Shown: piece after piece, positions 31,320 through 32,091 of the stretch
Layout: each line of letters opens with the position of its first letter
Numbering within the stretch: the first letter of the stretch is position 1
The notes under the pieces: model-generated
What the model saw: the letters and a program-made list of their open reading frames with translations, nothing else
Database searches by the model: none
Told to the model about the DNA's origin: nothing
From: Cristatella mucedo
Taxonomy: Eukaryota; Bryozoa; Phylactolaemata; Cristatellidae
Reading direction: 5' to 3'
DNA length: 32,091 nt
Assembly (NCBI GenBank): GCA_009760855.2
Contig: WPIO01000267.1
Span: 126,501-158,591 of the forward strand
Program-made: the position numbers and the translations under genes

Positions 31320-31620
31320 TACTTTACGTCTACCTTCTGCTAACGAGCCGCAGCAGGTGGAAGCCATATTTTGAGCCGATCTATTTATTTCTCCCTACGG
31401 TGGCAATGTTGGTGGCAGCTGTTGCACCACACTTAAAAGCTGAGTTTGCTCTATCACCTGAAAATGCTGCTGTGGCTAATGCCACGGTGTCTGCATGAAT
31501 GCATCTCCAGCATATGCTGCTGACTCATGCCGAGGAAATACAAAACGAGGAGGAAGTTACAATAATAAACAATAACTTAGTTCTTGAGGGTTCATAATCT
31601 CGAGGATGTCTCCCGTGACT
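31320..31620 (+). repeat. Interspersed family R2, alanine-rich segment
   Basis: The frame reads YVYLLLTSRSRWKPYFEPIY, then LFLPTVAMLVAAVA and EFALSPENAAVANATVSA before a stop near 31497. The first part corresponds to minus-strand CTACCTGGTGCTAACGAG at 5270 (YLVLTS), the middle to 4510 and 11040, and the last to 21900 (minus). This is the copy that best links the scattered R2 segments. Confidence 0.6.
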
Positions 31621-31689
31621 CATAAGCAAAGTTTCGGTCTCAATGAAGCACTGAGAGGCGTCACTAGGGTACTTTCATGTCCATCAAGT

Positions 31690-31869
31690 ATCAAGCACTT
31701 GCTTAAAAAATGAATCCTAGCTGATGAAACGGCCTCTTTTTGAATAGTGACAGTAGAGCCTTTACGGCTATCACCACCGCTTGCAGTGGCGATAACCACA
31801 GGAATCGAACCCACGACCTTGGTCCCGAGGTCATGAAAGCAACTGCCTTACCTAGTTTGCCATCACGGC
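31690..31869 (-). repeat. tRNA-derived SINE, minus strand
   Basis: The head GCCGTGATGGCAAACTAGG (from 31869 down) is tRNA-like, with B-box GGGTTCGATTCC at about 31801-31812. The body CACTGCAAGCGGTGGTGATAG and TATTCAAAAAGAGGC matches the 19157 copy. Downstream homology with 21640-21735 places this SINE directly next to R2 sequence. Confidence 0.75.
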
Positions 31870-32091
31870 TCAACAGCTTCATTAATTCATAAAGGTCGTA
31901 TGTTTTTTGTCTACTTAAAATTGCTTTGTTATTTTGCCTATGTACACAAATCAAGATGTGCTGTAGCCAGGTAGCAATAACTCTTCTGTCCGATGTCGAT
32001 CAACTTTTATTGATTTCAAAAGCTTATTGTTTTTCTTGCAAGCTAACTTGGCGGAAGCCAAATTTTCGACTCTCTTTCGACTGCTGCAGTG
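31870..32091. other. Unassigned sequence to window end
   Basis: AT-rich sequence without a recognisable feature. Confidence 0.25.

Overview
The window looks like repeat-rich, non-coding nuclear DNA from an animal, most likely an invertebrate; I cannot place it to species. The evidence is the transposon mix (Ty3/gypsy-type LTR retrotransposons, a CR1/L2-like LINE 3' end, tRNA-derived SINEs), kilobase-long GA/CT simple-sequence tracts, and no long intact gene on either strand. I recognise no host protein-coding gene, no functional tRNA or rRNA gene and no CRISPR array. Nearly all of the longer open frames are either transposon remnants or artefacts of low-complexity DNA.

Layout from left to right. 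1-300 is a degenerate TAGCT-rich repeat, followed by a CT-rich tract to about 1745. 2250-6290 holds old copies of two unclassified interspersed families, here called R1 (2640-3870, minus) and R2 (4395-5870, plus). 6490-10945 is a decayed Ty3/gypsy pol gene on the minus strand. It carries reverse transcriptase, RNase H and integrase, but no gag or protease, and it is split inside the integrase C-terminal region by a 1.67-kb solo LTR (7054-8725, plus). 10950-15400 holds further R2 and R1 copies and two broken LTR fragments flanked by a direct repeat. 16460-18775 is a GA-rich tract with higher-order repetition. 18780-22545 has SINEs, a TA microsatellite and more R1/R2 copies.

The clearest single object is a 3.8-kb LTR retrotransposon at 23136-26920 (minus strand). 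Its LTRs differ by only about five events over 1.34 kb. It has TG...CA-type ends, a 4-bp target duplication CCTT, a primer-binding site, and only a damaged gag remnant inside, so it is a recent, non-autonomous insertion. It interrupts an R2 copy, and the uninterrupted paralogue at 4800-5870 serves as an empty-site reference. Further right are three LINE 3' ends (28220-29522 and 29740-31260). One of these is interrupted by another solo LTR of the same family (29988-31194, duplication AAGT).

The elements give a relative history. R1/R2 copies, the gypsy pol and the LINE are old and decayed. One LTR family then inserted repeatedly into them, at different times: the solo LTRs are more diverged and the paired-LTR element is youngest. 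LTR copies vary in an internal 120/160-bp tandem repeat and carry a conserved series of hairpins at the U5 end. No cellular pathway can be read from this window.
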